From Megascapheus bottae (Eukaryota; Chordata; Mammalia; Rodentia; Geomyidae): a stretch of DNA of 64,000 nucleotides. Below, piece after piece: positions 1-64,000 of this stretch. The stretch spans positions 21,675,927 to 21,739,926 of the forward strand of contig JANJXV010000024.1 in the NCBI GenBank assembly GCA_024803745.1, read 5' to 3'. A model generated the notes under the pieces. That model saw only the letters and a program-made list of their open reading frames with translations. It was not told the origin of the DNA and did no database searches. A program made the translations under genes and the position numbers. Every line of letters begins with the position of its first letter. Position 1 is the stretch's first letter.

Positions 1-220
1 GGTAGATCAAAGCAGAGAGCATGTTCAATGCTGCTGGCTAAACTGTGGGAGTCTTTATTTATTCTCTCAGTTTTATTAAGGATAAGTTGTTGGTCACTGA
101 GCACACATTGGTGTATGTCTCAGTGTCAGCAGAGCCTGATGAGTATGTGGTCTCGAATGGACTGTTGGATTGACAGGAACTATGAATACTGCATATATAC
201 AGATCCAACTTCCTGCCTAA

Positions 221-48935
<48,715 letters not shown>

Positions 48936-49319
48936 GTGAGTAGCACATTTTCATGAATTGTATGTGTCACAACTTAATAATACTTTACATCCGTTTCTAA
49001 TTTCATTTGCCAAAACGACTATAGGAAAGCAAATTTCTTTTTATGATTTAATTTTCTTGAATTGTCTTTTCTGTGTCATCCAAAGGAGGGAATGGCATTG
49101 GTAGATCAAAGCAGAGAGCATGTTCAATGCTGCTGGCTAAACTGTGGGAGTCTTTATTTATTCTCTCAGTTTTATTAAGGATAAGTTGTTGGTCACTGAG
49201 CACACATTGGTGTATGTCTCAGTGTCAGCAGAGCCTGATGAGTATGTGGTCTCGAATGGACTGTTGGATTGACAGGAACTATGAATACTGCATATATACA
49301 GTTCCAACTTCCTGCCTAA

Positions 49320-62931
<13,612 letters not shown>

Positions 62932-63242
62932 GTGAGTCCTGTCTCCCCTGCCCGGTATCCCCTGATGGGGAGAGCTGCCCTATTCTTCCCTCTGTCCTTG
63001 GTGGTTGGAGACATCCCCTCAGCTTCCTAGTTTCCACCCAAAATTAATTTTCTAGATCCACCCATGAAAAACATTCCAAGGGTGTTATTAACTCTGTAGC
63101 TGATCTGTGAAACTTGGAATAGTGTAGAGAGTTTAAAATTCTGCCTCAATAGTACTTGAAACACTTAGAGGTGGTCAGGGACTGACATACAGCTCTGGGG
63201 AAGGTTAAGAGACTAGAATGCTGCCTCCTTCCTCAGTGCTGA
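62932..63242 (+). other. Unit 3 intron 14 before the minisatellite
   Basis: The first 150 bp aligns with unit 1 intron 14. The rest is unique, and I see no element in it. Confidence 0.55.
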
Positions 63243-64000
63243 AAGGGCTAGACCCTGGAAGTCTAGAGATAGATGAGAGCTAGACCCTGGAAGTCTAGAG
63301 GAGGGTGAGAGCTAGACCCTGGAAGTCTAGAGGTAGGGTGAGAACTAGACCCTGGAAGTCTAGAGGAGGGTGAGAGCTAGACCTTGGAAGTGTAGAGGTA
63401 AGGTGAGAGCTCGACCCTGGAAATCTAGAGGTAGGGTGAGAGCTAGACCCTGGAAATCTAGAGGTAAGCTGAAAGCTAGACCCTGGAAGTCTAGAGGTAG
63501 GGTGAGAGCTAGACCTTGGAAGTGTAGAGGTAAGGTGAAGACCCTGGAAATCTAGAGGTACGGTGAGAGCTAGACCCTGGAAATCTAGAGGTAGGATGAG
63601 AGCTAGACCTTGGAAATCTAGAGGTAGGATGAGAGCTAGACCCTGGAAGTCTAGAGGTAGGGTGAGAGCTAGACCCCGAAAACCTAGAGGTAGGGTGAGA
63701 GCTAGACTCTGGAAGTCTAGAGGTAGGATGAGAGCTAGACCCTGGAAGTCTAGAGGTAGGGTGAGAGCTAGACCCTGGAAATCTAGAGGTAAGCTGAAAG
63801 CTAGACCCTGGAAGTCTAGAGGTAGGGTGAGAGCTAGACCTTGGAAGTGTAGAGGTAAGGTGAAGACCCTGGAAATCTAGAGGTACGGTGAGAGCTAGAC
63901 CCTGGAAATCTAGAGGTAGGATGAGAGCTAGACCTTGGAAATCTAGAGGTAGGATGAGAGCTAGACCCCGAAAACCTAGAGGTAGGGTGAGAGCTAGACT
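63243..64000 (+). repeat. 33-bp minisatellite, unit 3 intron 14
   Basis: Tandem copies of a 33-bp unit around GAGAGCTAGACCCTGGAAGT followed by CTAGAGGTAGGGT, with variants (GTAAGCTGAA, TTGGAAGTGTAG, a shortened unit GTGAAGACC). A set of about ten units recurs with a 325-bp offset (GAAAGCTAGA at 63471 and 63796). The array runs past the window end. Units 1 and 2 have no counterpart. Confidence 0.95.

Noticed and set aside
63370..63880. Repeated peptide frame RARPWKSRG
   Set aside because: It results from a 33-bp intronic minisatellite in frame with itself, with no splice or start context.
63243..64000. CRISPR-like array
   Set aside because: The repeats are contiguous with no unique spacers, and the genome is mammalian.

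Overview
The window is intronic and exonic DNA from a mammalian nuclear genome, all in one gene on the + strand. The exons encode repeated glycoside hydrolase family 31 (GH31) modules of the maltase-glucoamylase (MGAM) type, closest to the C-terminal (CtMGAM) catalytic half. Introns carry LINE-1 3' ends, a tRNA-derived ID-like SINE with intact A and B boxes, and composite SINEs that look like the rodent B1-dID family. This points to a rodent, perhaps a castorimorph such as a kangaroo rat, pocket mouse or beaver. The order is inferred from remembered repeat families, not from a search.

Layout. The window is a head-to-tail tandem array with a period of about 24.6 kb. Unit 1 is 1-24620 and unit 2 is 24621-49099; by eye they differ by about a dozen substitutions and a few indels. 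Unit 3 starts at 49100. It is almost identical to unit 2 up to 52740, in the middle of exon 4, and then continues as a clearly older, diverged paralogue to the window end. Diverged unit 3 lacks three retroelement insertions that units 1 and 2 share, and it has its own 33-bp minisatellite (about 63243-64000). Inside it are tracts that return to near-identity with units 1 and 2, which suggests gene conversion.

Gene structure. Each full unit has 23 exons with GT-AG introns. They sum to 2685 nt, exactly 895 codons, and the unit enters and leaves in phase 0. Exon 1 of each unit follows in frame on exon 23 of the unit before, and no start codon, signal peptide, terminal exon or in-frame stop is seen. 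The simplest reading is one long MGAM-like gene whose transcript strings at least three complete GH31 modules into one polyprotein. Each module has a linker, a P-type trefoil, an N-terminal beta-sandwich, a (beta/alpha)8 catalytic barrel with nucleophile Asp and acid/base Asp, and C-terminal beta domains. Such proteins are brush-border alpha-glucosidases that release glucose from starch oligosaccharides. The true start and end of the gene lie outside the window. Apart from the exons, the window holds introns with repeats and no RNA genes or other protein genes that I could support.
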